Shown here: positions 8,080 through 17,832 of the stretch, piece after piece
Layout of the letters: each line of letters begins with the position of its first letter
Numbering within the stretch: the stretch's first letter is position 1
Assembly (NCBI RefSeq): GCF_013620795.1
Contig: NZ_LGLW01000006.1
Location: forward strand, 186,001 to 250,000
DNA: 64,000 nucleotides
Reading direction: 5' to 3'
From: Pseudomonas sp. Q2-TVG4-2
GTDB lineage: Bacteria > Pseudomonadota > Gammaproteobacteria > Pseudomonadales > Pseudomonadaceae
Made by a program: the position numbers and the translations under genes
The notes under the pieces: model-generated
Database searches by the model: none
The model's input: only the letters and a program-made list of their open reading frames with translations
What the model was told of the DNA's origin: nothing

Positions 8080-9351
8080 TCAGCCTTGGAAGGCGACTCG
8101 GCCGTCCACGATTGTGTGGCGCACTGCGCCCGGCAGACAGTGGCCGATGAAGGGGCAGTTGCGGCCTTTTGAGTGCCAGACTTCGCCGGCCAGCGTAGAG
8201 CTGCGCGGATCGAACAAAACCAGATCGGCAGCTTCGCCTACAGCCAGTCGTCCGACAGGCAGACGCATCGCGGCGGCCGGGCCGCTGCTCAGGCGGGCTA
8301 GCAGCGCTGGCAGTTCGAGCAGGCCATCTTCCACTAGCGTCAGAGCCAGCGGCAGGAGAATTTCCGCGCTGCTGATACCTGGCTCGGTTTCACCGAAAGG
8401 TGCCTGTTTGGCATCTGCTTCGTGGGGCTGATGGTGGCTGGAGATCACCGAGATGACACCGGATCTAACGGCATCACGCAGGCCCTCGCGGTCGGCTGCG
8501 CTGCGCAATGGCGGCTGCACGTGGTAAAGGCTGGAAAAGCCATGCAATGCGTCATCGGTCAGGATCAGCTGATACATCGCCACATCGGCTGTGACCTGCA
8601 GACCGCGCGCCTGGGCTTCGGCGATCATCTGTGCACCACGGGCTGTGGTGAGCTGGCTGAAGTGGGCGCGAACGCCGGTCTGCTCAACCAGCAGCAGGTT
8701 GCGCGCCAGCGCGATGGTCTCGGCGGTTTCGGGGATGCCGGCCAAGCCCAGGAAGGCCGCTGTGGGGCCTTCGTGAGCCAGCCCACCGGTGGCCAGGTCG
8801 GCGTCCTGGGAGTGGATAACCACCGTGAGGTCGAACGTCGCCGCGTATTCCAGAGCGCGGCTAAGGTTGCGATTGCTGTTGAAGTTGGTCAGGCCGTTGC
8901 CGAAGGCGACGCAGCCAGCATCGCGCAACGCCACCAGCTCGGCGAGCTGTTCACCCGCCAAGTCGCGAGTCAGGGCGCCGATCGGGAAGACCTTGGCATG
9001 ACCGGACTCGCGGGCGCGGTCGAGAATCAGCTCGGCAACCGCCGCGGTGTCCAGCACCGGCCGGGTGGCTGGTGGGCAGCACAGGCTGGTGATGCCGCCT
9101 GCCGTAGCGGCGAGTGTCTCGCTGGCGATGTTGCCCTTGCGGCTATAGCCCGGCTCGCGGAGGGCGACGGACAAATCGACCAGGCCGGGCGCGGCGACCA
9201 GACCCTGGGCGTCGATGGTGTGCGCTGCGCTGAAGCCTGCCGGCGCCTGGCCGATCGCAACGATCCTGGCGTCCTGGCAGTAGATATCGGTGACTTCATC
9301 GCGCCCGCTGGCAGGGTCGATCAGGCGTGCACCGAGGATTTGGGTTGGCAT
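8080..9351 (-). CDS. pyrC': Non-catalytic dihydroorotase homologue PyrC' (PyrX)
   Basis: A 423-residue amidohydrolase-fold protein. The metal-binding HxH of active dihydroorotases is replaced: the equivalent strand reads GLVDLSVALREPGY, with no histidine pair after the Asp. This matches the inactive 45-kDa dihydroorotase-like partner that pseudomonads need to assemble an active aspartate transcarbamoylase dodecamer with PyrB. The start ATG at 9351 overlaps the pyrB stop by one base, consistent with the stoichiometric complex. A separate catalytic pyrC should exist elsewhere in the genome. Confidence 0.93.
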   Translation of the reverse strand: MPTQILGARLIDPASGRDEVTDIYCQDARIVAIGQAPAGFSAAHTIDAQGLVAAPGLVDLSVALREPGYSRKGNIASETLAATAGGITSLCCPPATRPVLDTAAVAELILDRARESGHAKVFPIGALTRDLAGEQLAELVALRDAGCVAFGNGLTNFNSNRNLSRALEYAATFDLTVVIHSQDADLATGGLAHEGPTAAFLGLAGIPETAETIALARNLLLVEQTGVRAHFSQLTTARGAQMIAEAQARGLQVTADVAMYQLILTDDALHGFSSLYHVQPPLRSAADREGLRDAVRSGVISVISSHHQPHEADAKQAPFGETEPGISSAEILLPLALTLVEDGLLELPALLARLSSGPAAAMRLPVGRLAVGEAADLVLFDPRSSTLAGEVWHSKGRNCPFIGHCLPGAVRHTIVDGRVAFQG

Positions 9352-10367
9352 CAGTTCTGCTCCTCGGCTGCGTATTCGTTTTCGAGCTGCCGTTGGGCAG
9401 TCTGGCCGCTCATCGCCATGGAAAGCACTGCCATACGGATTGCGATGCCATAGGTCACCTGGTTGAGAATGACCGACTGAGGGCCATCCGCCACTGCCGA
9501 CTCGATCTCGACGCCACGGTTGATCGGCCCCGGATGCATAACGATCGCGTCCGGTTTGGCCAATGCCATGCGCTGTGTGGTCAGACCGTAGAGGCGGTAG
9601 AACTCGCCCTCGCTGGGCAGCAGGCCACCTTGCATACGTTCACGTTGCAGGCGCAGCATGATCACCACGTCGACGTCGCGCAGGCCTTCGTTCATGTCGT
9701 GATAGATGCTGACGCCGTACTGCTCCAGACCGACCGGCAGTAGCGTTTTCGGACCGATCACACGAATGTCCGGACAGCCGAGGGTCTTCAGGGCAAGCAT
9801 GTTCGAGCGGGCCACCCGCGAATGCAGTATGTCGCCGACAATAGCCACCGACAGTTTCTCGAAGTCGCCCTTGTGTCGGCGAATGGTGAGCATGTCGAGC
9901 ATGCCTTGGGTCGGATGCGCGTGGCGACCGTCACCGCCATTGATGACCGCCACATCGGGGCAAACCTGTTCCGCGATGAAATGCGCGGCGCCTGAATCGG
10001 CGTGGCGGACAACGAACATGTCGGCGGCCATGGCTTCAAGGTTGCGCAGCGTATCGGTGAGGGTTTCGCCCTTGCTGGTGGAAGAGGTCGAGACGTTCAG
10101 CGTGATTACGTCTGCCGATAGCCGCTGGGCCGCCAGTTCGAAGGTGGTGCGGGTGCGCGTGGAGTTTTCGAAGAAGACGTTGCAGACAGTTTTGCCGCGC
10201 AGTAGCGGGACCTTCTTGACTGCCCTGGCGCCGACCTCGAGAAAGGAGTCGGCGGTGTCGAGGATTTCGGTAAGCAGTGCGCGCGGCAGGCCATCCAGGG
10301 ACAAGAAATGGCGCAACTGACCGTTGTCGTTCAGCTGTAGCGGGCGCTTGGCGTCGATAGGCGTCAT
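9351..10367 (-). CDS. pyrB: Aspartate carbamoyltransferase catalytic subunit
   Basis: Condenses carbamoyl phosphate with aspartate in pyrimidine synthesis. The 338-residue protein has the carbamoyl phosphate motif [14 protein letters not shown], the HPTQGMLDM segment and the later [12 protein letters not shown] signature. The start at 10367 ([14 protein letters not shown]) lies 10 nt after the pyrR stop; a longer in-frame N terminus overlapping pyrR is unlikely. The N-terminal extension of about 20 residues before HFLSLDGL is characteristic of the Pseudomonas enzyme, where it contributes to nucleotide control and assembly with PyrC'. Confidence 0.97.
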   Translation of the reverse strand: MTPIDAKRPLQLNDNGQLRHFLSLDGLPRALLTEILDTADSFLEVGARAVKKVPLLRGKTVCNVFFENSTRTRTTFELAAQRLSADVITLNVSTSSTSKGETLTDTLRNLEAMAADMFVVRHADSGAAHFIAEQVCPDVAVINGGDGRHAHPTQGMLDMLTIRRHKGDFEKLSVAIVGDILHSRVARSNMLALKTLGCPDIRVIGPKTLLPVGLEQYGVSIYHDMNEGLRDVDVVIMLRLQRERMQGGLLPSEGEFYRLYGLTTQRMALAKPDAIVMHPGPINRGVEIESAVADGPQSVILNQVTYGIAIRMAVLSMAMSGQTAQRQLENEYAAEEQN

Positions 10368-10377
10368 CGCGAGGGTC

Positions 10378-10890
10378 TCAATTGGCGGAGGCGAGGGTCT
10401 GGAGCTCAAGTGCGAGCGGGGTGGGGCCAAGCAATTTGACGCGTTGGTCGGGCGGCAGAGATAGCGTCGCCCCGACCACGTCCGGTCGGATCGGCAGCTC
10501 GCGAGCGTTGAGGTCGAGCAGGCAAATCAGGCTTACGCTGGCGGGTCGGCCATAGTCGAACAGCTCGTTGAGTGCGGCGCGGACGGTTCGCCCGCTCATC
10601 AGCACGTCGTCAATGAGCACCAGGTGTTGTCCATCGATCTCGAACGGCAGCGCCGAGGGGCGAACCTGGGGATGCAGGCCGTTCTGGGTAAAGTCGTCGC
10701 GATAGAAGGACACGTCCAGCACACCGAGGGCTTCCTGTTTGCCGCGCAAGTCCAGCAGTGCCTGGGCGACCCAGACGCCGCCGGTGTGGATGCCGATAAA
10801 GCGGGGCCCCAATATGCCGTGGCTGCTCAGGTGCTGCTCCAGTGCTGCGGTCATTTCCGGAAGCAGTTGGTCAGGATTCGGCAGGATCAT
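10378..10890 (-). CDS. pyrR: PyrR: uracil phosphoribosyltransferase/pyrimidine operon regulator
   Basis: A 170-residue phosphoribosyltransferase-fold protein with the PRPP motif [18 protein letters not shown] and the preceding [10 protein letters not shown] segment of bifunctional PyrR. In Bacillus PyrR attenuates pyr operons; in pseudomonads it is proposed to act on pyr gene expression at DNA or RNA level, with weak UPRTase activity. It sits 24 nt after ruvX and 10 nt before pyrB. No attenuator hairpin was recognised in front of it. Confidence 0.95.
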   Translation of the reverse strand: MILPNPDQLLPEMTAALEQHLSSHGILGPRFIGIHTGGVWVAQALLDLRGKQEALGVLDVSFYRDDFTQNGLHPQVRPSALPFEIDGQHLVLIDDVLMSGRTVRAALNELFDYGRPASVSLICLLDLNARELPIRPDVVGATLSLPPDQRVKLLGPTPLALELQTLASAN

Positions 10891-10914
10891 TCGTTTCTCT
10901 CCTTGAAGCGGCTT

Positions 10915-11343
10915 TCAGGCGTTGTGCTGCGCGGTCAGCCAGCCTTCGAGTAAAAGGGCCGCGGCGAGGGCATCGACCGGGCGCTCGCGATAGCCGCCTT
11001 GCTGTCCGCCGCGCAGGCGCTCGCCTTTGGCTTCGTAGGTTGTCAGGCGCTCGTCGTGGGTGTGTACCGGCAGATTGAACCGGCCGTTGAGGCGACGCGC
11101 GAACTTCTCCGCGCGAGCGCTCATCTCACTGGGACTGCCATCCATGTTCAATGGCAGGCCGACCACCAGCGCATCGGGTTGCCATTCGCGCAATAACGCC
11201 TCGATCTGCGACCAGTCGGGCACGCCGTTTTGCGCCTTGATCACGCAGAGTTCTCGCGCCTGGCCAGTGATCGCCTGGCCGACCGCGATGCCGATCTGCT
11301 TGGTGCCATAGTCGAAGCCCAGCAATAGGCGCAGGGCGGTCAT
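10915..11343 (-). CDS. ruvX: Putative Holliday junction resolvase RuvX/YqgF
   Basis: A 142-residue RNase H-like nuclease. LLLGFDYGTKQIGIAVG has the first catalytic Asp, followed by VVGLPLNMDGSPSEMS and VHTHDERLTTYEA, then DALAAALLLEGWL with the last acidic residue. The family processes 16S rRNA ends and is proposed to resolve Holliday junctions. Its ATG overlaps the yqgE stop by 4 nt, so the two are translationally coupled. Confidence 0.95.
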   Translation of the reverse strand: MTALRLLLGFDYGTKQIGIAVGQAITGQARELCVIKAQNGVPDWSQIEALLREWQPDALVVGLPLNMDGSPSEMSARAEKFARRLNGRFNLPVHTHDERLTTYEAKGERLRGGQQGGYRERPVDALAAALLLEGWLTAQHNA

Positions 11344-11909
11344 GCGTGGCCGACCTGGCTACTGAGCAGGCCGAGGTCAACCCCTAGCGATGCAGCGGCG
11401 GCAGACAGGCGTTGCTCATGGGGCAAATCAAACAGGATATGCGGCTGCGCCGGGCAGCTCAGCCAGGCATTGTCGACCAGCTCCGCCTCGAGCTGGCCCG
11501 GCTCCCAGCCGGCGTAGCCGAGGGCGATGAAATGCTGTCTCGGGCCATAGCCATCGGCAATTGCAAAAAGCACGTCCTGGGACGTGGTCACACCTAGCTC
11601 GCCAAGTCCGAGCGTCGCCTGAAACTGGGCGTCGGATGGGTGCAGTACGAAGCCTCGGTCGGTCTGCACCGGGCCGCCGGAGAAGATCGATACCTGCAGG
11701 CTGCCTTTGTCGATGGGTTCTTCCGGGCGCAGTTGCTCGAGGATGTCGGCCAGATTCAGCCCGCTTGGTCGATTGACGATGAGCCCCATCGCACCGTCCC
11801 GATTGTGCTCTACAAGGTAGATCAATGCCTGGGCAAAGTTAGGATCTGCCATGTGTGGCATGGCAATCAGAAAATGATGCTTGAGGTAGCTGGGCGAGGT
11901 TGCGTTCAT
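11340..11909 (-). CDS. yqgE: UPF0301 protein YqgE/AlgH
   Basis: A 189-residue cytoplasmic protein with the conserved LKHHFLIAMPHMADPNF N-terminal block, LVEHNRDGAMGLIVNRP, and FSGGPVQTDRGFVLHP. The name AlgH comes from an alginate phenotype in P. aeruginosa; the molecular function is unknown. The ATG at 11909 gives the family length, although a longer in-frame reading exists. It is first in the yqgE-ruvX-pyrRBC' run. Confidence 0.93.
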   Translation of the reverse strand: MNATSPSYLKHHFLIAMPHMADPNFAQALIYLVEHNRDGAMGLIVNRPSGLNLADILEQLRPEEPIDKGSLQVSIFSGGPVQTDRGFVLHPSDAQFQATLGLGELGVTTSQDVLFAIADGYGPRQHFIALGYAGWEPGQLEAELVDNAWLSCPAQPHILFDLPHEQRLSAAAASLGVDLGLLSSQVGHA

Positions 11910-12001
11910 GGGCGCTAGCTTAAGCGTTGCGAGCAGGGTCGTGAAGCCGCTCGAGCTGGCTTGTTGTGCTCGAGGTTTCACGGCCTGCGTTTGATCACCA
12001 A

Positions 12002-12898
12002 TCAGCGGCTCGATAGCCGGTCGCCGCGCTCGAAACGCCAGGTCCTGATGATTTCGACCTGGTCGAACTTCTGCGCCAGCTCGCCGGAAAAGGGCGCGAA
12101 GGGTGCTGCGAGCCTGACGATGCGCATGGCCGCCTCATCGAGCACTGCTTGACCGGAGGATTCGAGCACCCGAAGCTCCTGTACCGCGCCGTTGCGATCA
12201 ATGACCACCAGCATGCGCAGGCTGCCATATATCTGTTGACGACGTGCTTCGTCGGGGTAGTTGAGGTTACCGATACGCTCGACTTTCTTGCGCCATTCGT
12301 CGCGGTACCAGGCGCTGATGTCGCGCATGGTGGCGGCGCTGTTCTGGCGGCTGACCCGCGGCCGCTTGGCGTATTGCTCGACCTGCTGGGCCAGCTCCGC
12401 CTCGAGGCTGGCGATCTCCGCGCTGAGCTGTGAGCTGTCATAGACGGGCGCCGGCTGCGCCTGGGGCTGCGGCTTGTTTTTCTGGGGTTTTACCGGGGTC
12501 TTGTCCGGTTGCGGCGCGCGGGTCGCCACGGCAGTCTTCGGCGCCTCGCTGCGAGTGCTCGGTGGCGGCGAGGAGGCGGGCGTCACCTTGCGTACCTGGG
12601 TGTCCTGAAACGGTGCTTGCTCGGTCGTTTTCGGCGACGCCTTATGTTCCAGCGTGCCGCTGCCCTGCTGGTTGTCCTGCGCGAGGAAGTCGGCCTCTTT
12701 CGGCTTGTCTTCGCTTTTGAAAGTAGACAGGGTGATTTCCAGTGTCTTGCTGATCTGCTTCGGCTCGGATAGCGAGAAGCCGAGGCCGAGGATCAAGGCT
12801 GCATGCAGCGCGGCGGCGAGAAATATCGTGAAGCCGAGACGATCCGCCGGACGGACGCCGGTATGGGCAGGAGTGGGTTGGCGTGTAGCGGCGTTCAT
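12002..12898 (-). CDS. tonB: TonB-family energy transducer (TonB3-like)
   Basis: A 298-residue inner-membrane-anchored periplasmic protein. It has one N-terminal hydrophobic helix (LGFTIFLAAALHAALILGLGF), then a long Pro/Lys/Gln-rich linker, a coiled-coil-prone stretch (SAEIASLEAELAQQVEQY) and a C-terminal TonB domain with YPDEARRQQIYGSLRMLVVI and ending in WRFERGD. At the same locus in P. aeruginosa the homologue TonB3 is needed for twitching motility, which fits its place between pyr genes and the pil-chp cluster. No exbBD lies nearby. Confidence 0.92.
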   Translation of the reverse strand: MNAATRQPTPAHTGVRPADRLGFTIFLAAALHAALILGLGFSLSEPKQISKTLEITLSTFKSEDKPKEADFLAQDNQQGSGTLEHKASPKTTEQAPFQDTQVRKVTPASSPPPSTRSEAPKTAVATRAPQPDKTPVKPQKNKPQPQAQPAPVYDSSQLSAEIASLEAELAQQVEQYAKRPRVSRQNSAATMRDISAWYRDEWRKKVERIGNLNYPDEARRQQIYGSLRMLVVIDRNGAVQELRVLESSGQAVLDEAAMRIVRLAAPFAPFSGELAQKFDQVEIIRTWRFERGDRLSSR

Positions 12899-13039
12899 CG
12901 CATTTCAGTCGGCTCGAAGTGCGCGCAGTCTGCCCAGCGTGACTGCAAAAGTCTATGAACCAGGCGGCAGCTTTGGTGAGTCAGTATGACGAGGTAGCGG
13001 AGAAGGGTGGCCGGCAATCCGCTCTGCCTGCGGAGGGTT

Positions 13040-13065
13040 GCGGCTGGCCCAGCGCGCCAGCCGCT
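13040..13065 (-). terminator. Hairpin after gshB
   Basis: Inverted repeat GCGGCTGGC/GCCAGCCGC with a 7-nt loop, just downstream of the gshB stop. It lacks a T-tract; a weak or Rho-assisted terminator is possible. Confidence 0.4.
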
Positions 13066-13073
13066 GTCGCTTG

Positions 13074-14036
13074 CTAGGCGTTGTGCCGGTCTTGCAGTTT
13101 CGTGGCGATAGCATCCATCAGGCGCTCGCCGATACGGGTATTGAACGCGTTATCGATCTCGCGAATGCAGGTCGGGCTGGTGATGTTGATCTCAGTAAGA
13201 AAATCGCCGATCACGTCCAGTCCGACGAACAGCAGTCCACGCTTTCGCAGCTCCGGCCCGACGATGCCGGCAATCTCTCTATCGCGATCGGACAGCGGTT
13301 GTGCCACACCGCGTCCGCCGGCGGCAAGATTGCCACGGGTTTCACCAGCGGCCGGGATGCGAGCCAGGCAGTAGGGCACCGGCTCACCGTCGATCATCAG
13401 GATTCGCTTGTCGCCATCCTTGATGGCCGGGATGTAGCGCTGCGCCATGATCTGGCGACTGCCATGCTCCGTCAGCACTTCAAGAATCACCGAAAGGTTC
13501 GGATCGCCTTCGCGGTGGCGGAAAATCGAGGCGCCGCCCATTTCATCCAATGGTTTGAGAATGATGTCACGCTGCTCGCGGGCAAACTCCCGCAGAATGT
13601 CGGACCGTCGACTGACAAGCGTCGGCGGCGTGAGTTGCGGGAACTGTGTAGCAAAGAATTTCTCGTTGCAATCGCGCAGGCTCTGCGGTCGGTTCACCAC
13701 CAGCGAGCCGGCTTGTTCGGCAAGCTCCAGTAGGTACGTGGCGTACACGTACTCGCTATTGAAGGGTGGGTCCTTGCGCATCAGGATGACGTCGAGCTCG
13801 GCCAGTGCGCTGTCGACCTCTTCGTCGGCCTCGTACCAGCGTTGGGGGTCGTTGAAGACCTGGAGCGTGCGCATGCGGGCACGCGCTTCGCCGCCGAGCT
13901 GGTAAAGATCGCGCTGCTCCATGTAGTAGAGCGTCCAGCCGCGGGCCTGAGCAGCCAGCAACATCGCCAGAGAGCTGTCCTTCTTGAATGCGATCTGCGC
14001 GATTGGGTCCATGATGATCCCGACGCGAACAGTCAT
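13074..14036 (-). CDS. gshB: Glutathione synthetase
   Basis: An ATP-grasp ligase joining gamma-glutamylcysteine and glycine. The 320-residue chain starts MTVRVGIIMDPIAQIAFKKDSS, the conserved GshB N terminus, and contains FNSEYVYATYLLE, the ATP-grasp loop region LKPLDEMGGASIFR, and GLLFVGLDVIGDFLTEINITSPTCIREID. It is divergent from pilG across 236 nt, which should hold promoters for both directions. Confidence 0.97.
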   Translation of the reverse strand: MTVRVGIIMDPIAQIAFKKDSSLAMLLAAQARGWTLYYMEQRDLYQLGGEARARMRTLQVFNDPQRWYEADEEVDSALAELDVILMRKDPPFNSEYVYATYLLELAEQAGSLVVNRPQSLRDCNEKFFATQFPQLTPPTLVSRRSDILREFAREQRDIILKPLDEMGGASIFRHREGDPNLSVILEVLTEHGSRQIMAQRYIPAIKDGDKRILMIDGEPVPYCLARIPAAGETRGNLAAGGRGVAQPLSDRDREIAGIVGPELRKRGLLFVGLDVIGDFLTEINITSPTCIREIDNAFNTRIGERLMDAIATKLQDRHNA

Positions 14037-14272
14037 GTGATGATCTCCAACGAGGGGCAGGACGGAGCTGCCAGGGGCTTGAAAGGTCGACGCAGATTGG
14101 CGGCGGTTGTGCGTTGGGTCAAGGAAAATCCCGCTGCTCCGGCGTCAGATAGCTTGCATTTGAGGAGTGTGCTAAAAAGGTCCGGCGATTGGGTGCAGCC
14201 CATCGATGACAGGGCCTCTGGCGCACTGACATAACGATAAACTACGACTCACCGAGGCGATGGTAGGGCGAA

Positions 14273-14680
14273 ATGGAACAGCACTCCGAGGGCTTGAAGG
14301 TCATGGTGATCGACGATTCGAAAACGATTCGTCGCACCGCCGAAACGCTGCTGAAGAAAGTAGGTTGTGATGTGATCACGGCGGTGGATGGCTTCGATGC
14401 GCTCGCCAAAATCGCGGATAGTCACCCGCGCATCATTTTCGTCGATATCATGATGCCCCGACTTGATGGTTATCAGACCTGTGCGCTGATCAAGAACAAC
14501 AGTTCTTTCAAGTCCACCCCGGTAATCATGCTGTCCTCCAAGGATGGCCTGTTCGACAAGGCCAAGGGGCGGATCGTGGGGTCAGACCAATACCTCACCA
14601 AGCCTTTCAGCAAAGAAGAGTTGCTCGGTGCTATCAAGGCCCATGTGCCCGATTTCGCACCGGTAGAGCAAGTATCCTGA
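14273..14680 (+). CDS. pilG: Twitching motility response regulator PilG
   Basis: A CheY-like single receiver domain, 135 residues. The acidic pocket is VIDDSK, the phosphoacceptor Asp is D58 in IIFVDIMMPRLDG, the switch Ser is in VIMLSSKDG, and the Lys is in LTKPFS. In P. aeruginosa PilG receives phosphate from ChpA and favours pilus extension and cAMP signalling. First gene of pilGHIJK-chpABC; pilH follows after 44 nt. Confidence 0.97.
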   Translation: MEQHSEGLKVMVIDDSKTIRRTAETLLKKVGCDVITAVDGFDALAKIADSHPRIIFVDIMMPRLDGYQTCALIKNNSSFKSTPVIMLSSKDGLFDKAKGRIVGSDQYLTKPFSKEELLGAIKAHVPDFAPVEQVS

Positions 14681-14724
14681 AGTTCGGCCCTGTGTGCCGC
14701 TGAAGCCTTTCCCACGGAGTAACC

Positions 14725-15090
14725 ATGGCTCGCGTTCTGATTGTTGATGACTCGCCGACCGAGATGTACAAGCTGACGGCCATGCTGGAAAAGCATGGCC
14801 ATGTCGTTCTGAAAGCCGAAAACGGTGCCGATGGCGTAGCGCTTGCGCGCCAGGAAAAACCGGACGCCGTTTTGATGGACATCGTTATGCCCGGTCTGAA
14901 TGGTTTTCAGGCCACTCGCCAGCTGACCAAAGATGCTGAAACCAGTCACATTCCGGTAATCATTGTGACGACCAAGGATCAGGAAACCGATAAGGTCTGG
15001 GGCAAGCGTCAAGGTGCCAAAGATTACCTGACCAAACCAGTAGATGAGGCGACGTTGCTGAAGACCCTGAACGCCGTACTGGCCGGTTAA
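14725..15090 (+). CDS. pilH: Twitching motility response regulator PilH
   Basis: A 121-residue CheY-like receiver with VDDSPTE, phosphoacceptor D52 in VLMDIVMPGLNGFQ, IIVTTKDQETD and YLTKPVDE. In P. aeruginosa it works antagonistically to PilG, promoting retraction or draining phosphate from ChpA. The start ATG at 14725 follows CACGGAGTAACC. Confidence 0.97.
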   Translation: MARVLIVDDSPTEMYKLTAMLEKHGHVVLKAENGADGVALARQEKPDAVLMDIVMPGLNGFQATRQLTKDAETSHIPVIIVTTKDQETDKVWGKRQGAKDYLTKPVDEATLLKTLNAVLAG

Positions 15091-15128
15091 TCGGCGGTTT
15101 CGTAATTCGGACAAGGGATGTTGCCAGC

Positions 15129-15665
15129 ATGTCGGATACGCCTACGCCGTTTCAGCGACTTCTGGAAATCGATGCCCGTTGCCGAGCGTTGGCTGCTGGC
15201 CTGCCTTCGCAGCAGGAAGCCATCCAGACCTGGGCTGGCATCGGTTTTCGAATGGGGGGGCGTTTGTTCGTTGCCCCAATGGGGGAGGTCGGCGAAATAC
15301 TCCATGAGCCTCGCTACACGCTGCTGCCCGGTGTAAAAGCCTGGGTGAAGGGTGTGGCGAATGTTCGCGGCAGGCTGTTGCCAGTCATGGATCTGTGCGG
15401 TTATTTCGGTTTGGAGCTGTCGCCTTTGCGCAAGCAGCGGCGGGTTCTGGTGGTCGATCACCAGGAAGTATTTGCGGGGCTGACGGTCGACGAGGTGTTC
15501 GGCATGCAGCATTTCCCGGTAGATGCTTTCTCCGAACAGCTGCCGCCGGTTGAGGCGTCGATTCAGCCCTTTATTCATGGTGTGTTTCAGCGCGAGCAGC
15601 CGTGGCTGGTGTTTAGCCCACACGCGCTTGCCGCGCATCAGACATTTCTGGACGTGGCGTATTGA
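15129..15665 (+). CDS. pilI: CheW-like coupling protein PilI
   Basis: A 178-residue CheW-domain adaptor linking the methyl-accepting protein PilJ to the kinase ChpA. The domain begins around GIGFRMGGRLFVAPMGEVGEIL and contains VKGVANVRGRLLPVMDLCGYFG and VLVVDHQEVFAGLTVDEVFGM, the usual CheW beta-barrel pattern. It lies 38 nt after pilH. Confidence 0.95.
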   Translation: MSDTPTPFQRLLEIDARCRALAAGLPSQQEAIQTWAGIGFRMGGRLFVAPMGEVGEILHEPRYTLLPGVKAWVKGVANVRGRLLPVMDLCGYFGLELSPLRKQRRVLVVDHQEVFAGLTVDEVFGMQHFPVDAFSEQLPPVEASIQPFIHGVFQREQPWLVFSPHALAAHQTFLDVAY

Positions 15666-15743
15666 TTTAGGTGGGGTCGGCTAATGCCGGCCTTTTGGTT
15701 CTTGGAAGGAAACGTACGGGTGGTCCAGGCGGGGGCCGGAAAA

Positions 15744-17792
15744 ATGAAAAAAATGAACGCAAATGCATTGCTGGCAGGGGTACGTAGCAATACGTTGATC
15801 GCCGGGCTGTTTATCCTTCTGATCGTGTCGATGGTGCTGTTGTTCGTGAACTTCGCGTACATCAATACCCAGGCCGACTATGACAATGAATATATCGGAC
15901 ACGCCGGTGAGCTGAGAGTTCTGTCGCAGCGCATCGCGAAGAACGCGGTAGAAGCAGCCGCCGGTACGCCGGATGCGTTCGACTCGCTGAAAGACGCACG
16001 AAACGACTTCAGCGAGCGCTGGGGCTATCTCTCCGAAGGTGATGAGCGCATCGGGCTGCCGGCGGTTCCACAGTCGCTGCAAGCCGAAGTCGCTGCGGTG
16101 CAGCAGGATTGGGATACCTTGCGGCAGAACACCGACGCGATTCTCGCCAGCGAACAAACCGTACTGTCCCTGCATCAGGTCGCGGCCACCCTCGCCGAAA
16201 CCATTCCGCAATTGCAGGTCGAGTACGAAGAGGTTGTCGACATCCTTCTGGAAAGTGGCGCCCCGGCGGCTCAGGTTTCCGTCGCGCAGCGTCAGTCGCT
16301 GCTTGCCGAGCGTATTCTGGGTTCGGTGAATAAGGTGCTTTCCGGTGATCAGGACTCGGTTCAGGCGGCCGATATGTTCGGTCGCGATGCAAGCCTGTTC
16401 GGCCGCGTACTCAACGCGATGCTCGAAGGCAACGAAGCCATGGGTATCACTCGAGTCAATGATGTCGAGGCGCTGGATCGTCTGGCCGCGATTTCCGAGC
16501 TGTTCCAGTTCGTATCGGGTTCGGTAGACGAAATTCTCGAAACCTCACCGGAGCTTTTCCAGGTACGTGAGTCATCGAACAGCATTTTCGAGGTGTCGCA
16601 GACCCTGCTCGATAAGACATCGGTGCTGACCCAGGGACTTCAGGGTCGTGCCGAAGCCCGCTACATTAATACCTTGGCTGGGTATCTCCTCGGCGCGCTG
16701 GCCCTCGCCTCGATCTTGCTGATCGGTCTGGTTATGGTTCAGGAAACACGTCGTCGTCTGAGTGAAACAGCGGAAAAGAACGAGCGTAACCAGACGGCAA
16801 TTCTGCGCTTGCTCGATGAGATCGGTGACCTGGCTGACGGTGACCTTACGGTAGCCGCCACGGTAACCGAAGACTTCACCGGTGCCATCGCTGACTCGAT
16901 CAACTACTCCATCGACCAGTTGCGTGATCTGGTCGAAACGATCAACCAGACTGCCGTTCAGGTATCGGGCGCAGCCCAGGAGACCCAGGCGACCGCCATG
17001 CATTTGGCCGAGGCTTCCGAACACCAGGCCCAGGAAATTGCCGGCGCCTCCGCGGCGATCAACGAAATGGCCGTGTCGATTGACCAGGTATCGGCCAACG
17101 CCGCCGAGTCCTCTGCTGTGGCGGAGCGGTCCGTAGCCATTGCCAACAAGGGCAACGAGGTGGTGCACAACACCATAACCGGCATGGACAATATCCGTGA
17201 GCAGATCCAGGATACGTCCAAGCGAATCAAGCGGCTTGGTGAGTCGTCCCAAGAGATCGGTGACATCGTCAGCCTGATCAATGACATTGCCGACCAGACC
17301 AACATCCTTGCATTGAACGCCGCCATTCAGGCCTCCATGGCCGGTGACGCAGGCCGAGGTTTCGCTGTGGTTGCGGACGAAGTACAGCGCCTCGCTGAAC
17401 GTTCATCCGCTGCGACCAAGCAGATCGAAGCGCTGGTTAAGACTATTCAGACGGACACCAACGAAGCCGTTATCTCCATGGAGCAAACCACCTCCGAAGT
17501 GGTGCGAGGCGCTCGCCTGGCCCAGGATGCGGGTGTCGCGCTGGAAGAGATCGAAAAGGTATCCAAGAGCCTTGCAGCCTTGATTCAGAACATCTCCAAC
17601 GCGGCCCGCCAGCAGGCTTCGTCGGCCGGCCATATCTCCAACACCATGAACGTCATCCAGGAAATTACCTCGCAGACCTCCTCGGGTACCACCGCTACCG
17701 CTAAGAGCATTGGTAACCTTGCGAAGATGGCCAACGAAATGCGCCATTCGGTTTCCGGCTTCACCTTGCCGGAAACGCAGGATCAGGCCTGA
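15744..17792 (+). CDS. pilJ: Type IV pilus methyl-accepting chemotaxis protein PilJ
   Basis: A 682-residue membrane receptor of the Chp system. It has a first transmembrane helix near residues 15-40 and a periplasmic part with two PilJ (type IV pili methyl-accepting) modules, the first including [22 protein letters not shown] second transmembrane helix lies near 310-335, followed by a HAMP-like region and the signaling domain. The hairpin tip reads [18 protein letters not shown] rather than the common EAAIEAARAGE, as is normal for PilJ. The ATG at 15744 ([12 protein letters not shown]) gives exactly the P. aeruginosa length; an in-frame 20-residue upstream extension is not expected. Confidence 0.96.
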   Translation: MKKMNANALLAGVRSNTLIAGLFILLIVSMVLLFVNFAYINTQADYDNEYIGHAGELRVLSQRIAKNAVEAAAGTPDAFDSLKDARNDFSERWGYLSEGDERIGLPAVPQSLQAEVAAVQQDWDTLRQNTDAILASEQTVLSLHQVAATLAETIPQLQVEYEEVVDILLESGAPAAQVSVAQRQSLLAERILGSVNKVLSGDQDSVQAADMFGRDASLFGRVLNAMLEGNEAMGITRVNDVEALDRLAAISELFQFVSGSVDEILETSPELFQVRESSNSIFEVSQTLLDKTSVLTQGLQGRAEARYINTLAGYLLGALALASILLIGLVMVQETRRRLSETAEKNERNQTAILRLLDEIGDLADGDLTVAATVTEDFTGAIADSINYSIDQLRDLVETINQTAVQVSGAAQETQATAMHLAEASEHQAQEIAGASAAINEMAVSIDQVSANAAESSAVAERSVAIANKGNEVVHNTITGMDNIREQIQDTSKRIKRLGESSQEIGDIVSLINDIADQTNILALNAAIQASMAGDAGRGFAVVADEVQRLAERSSAATKQIEALVKTIQTDTNEAVISMEQTTSEVVRGARLAQDAGVALEEIEKVSKSLAALIQNISNAARQQASSAGHISNTMNVIQEITSQTSSGTTATAKSIGNLAKMANEMRHSVSGFTLPETQDQA

Positions 17793-17832
17793 CTGAGAGC
17801 ACAGCGGCCGGCTACGGGCGCTGTGAAAGTCC

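Noticed and set aside
8422-9453. A 343-codon open frame antisense to pyrC'
   Set aside because: Conflicts with the pyrB-pyrC' overlap and family match on the minus strand.
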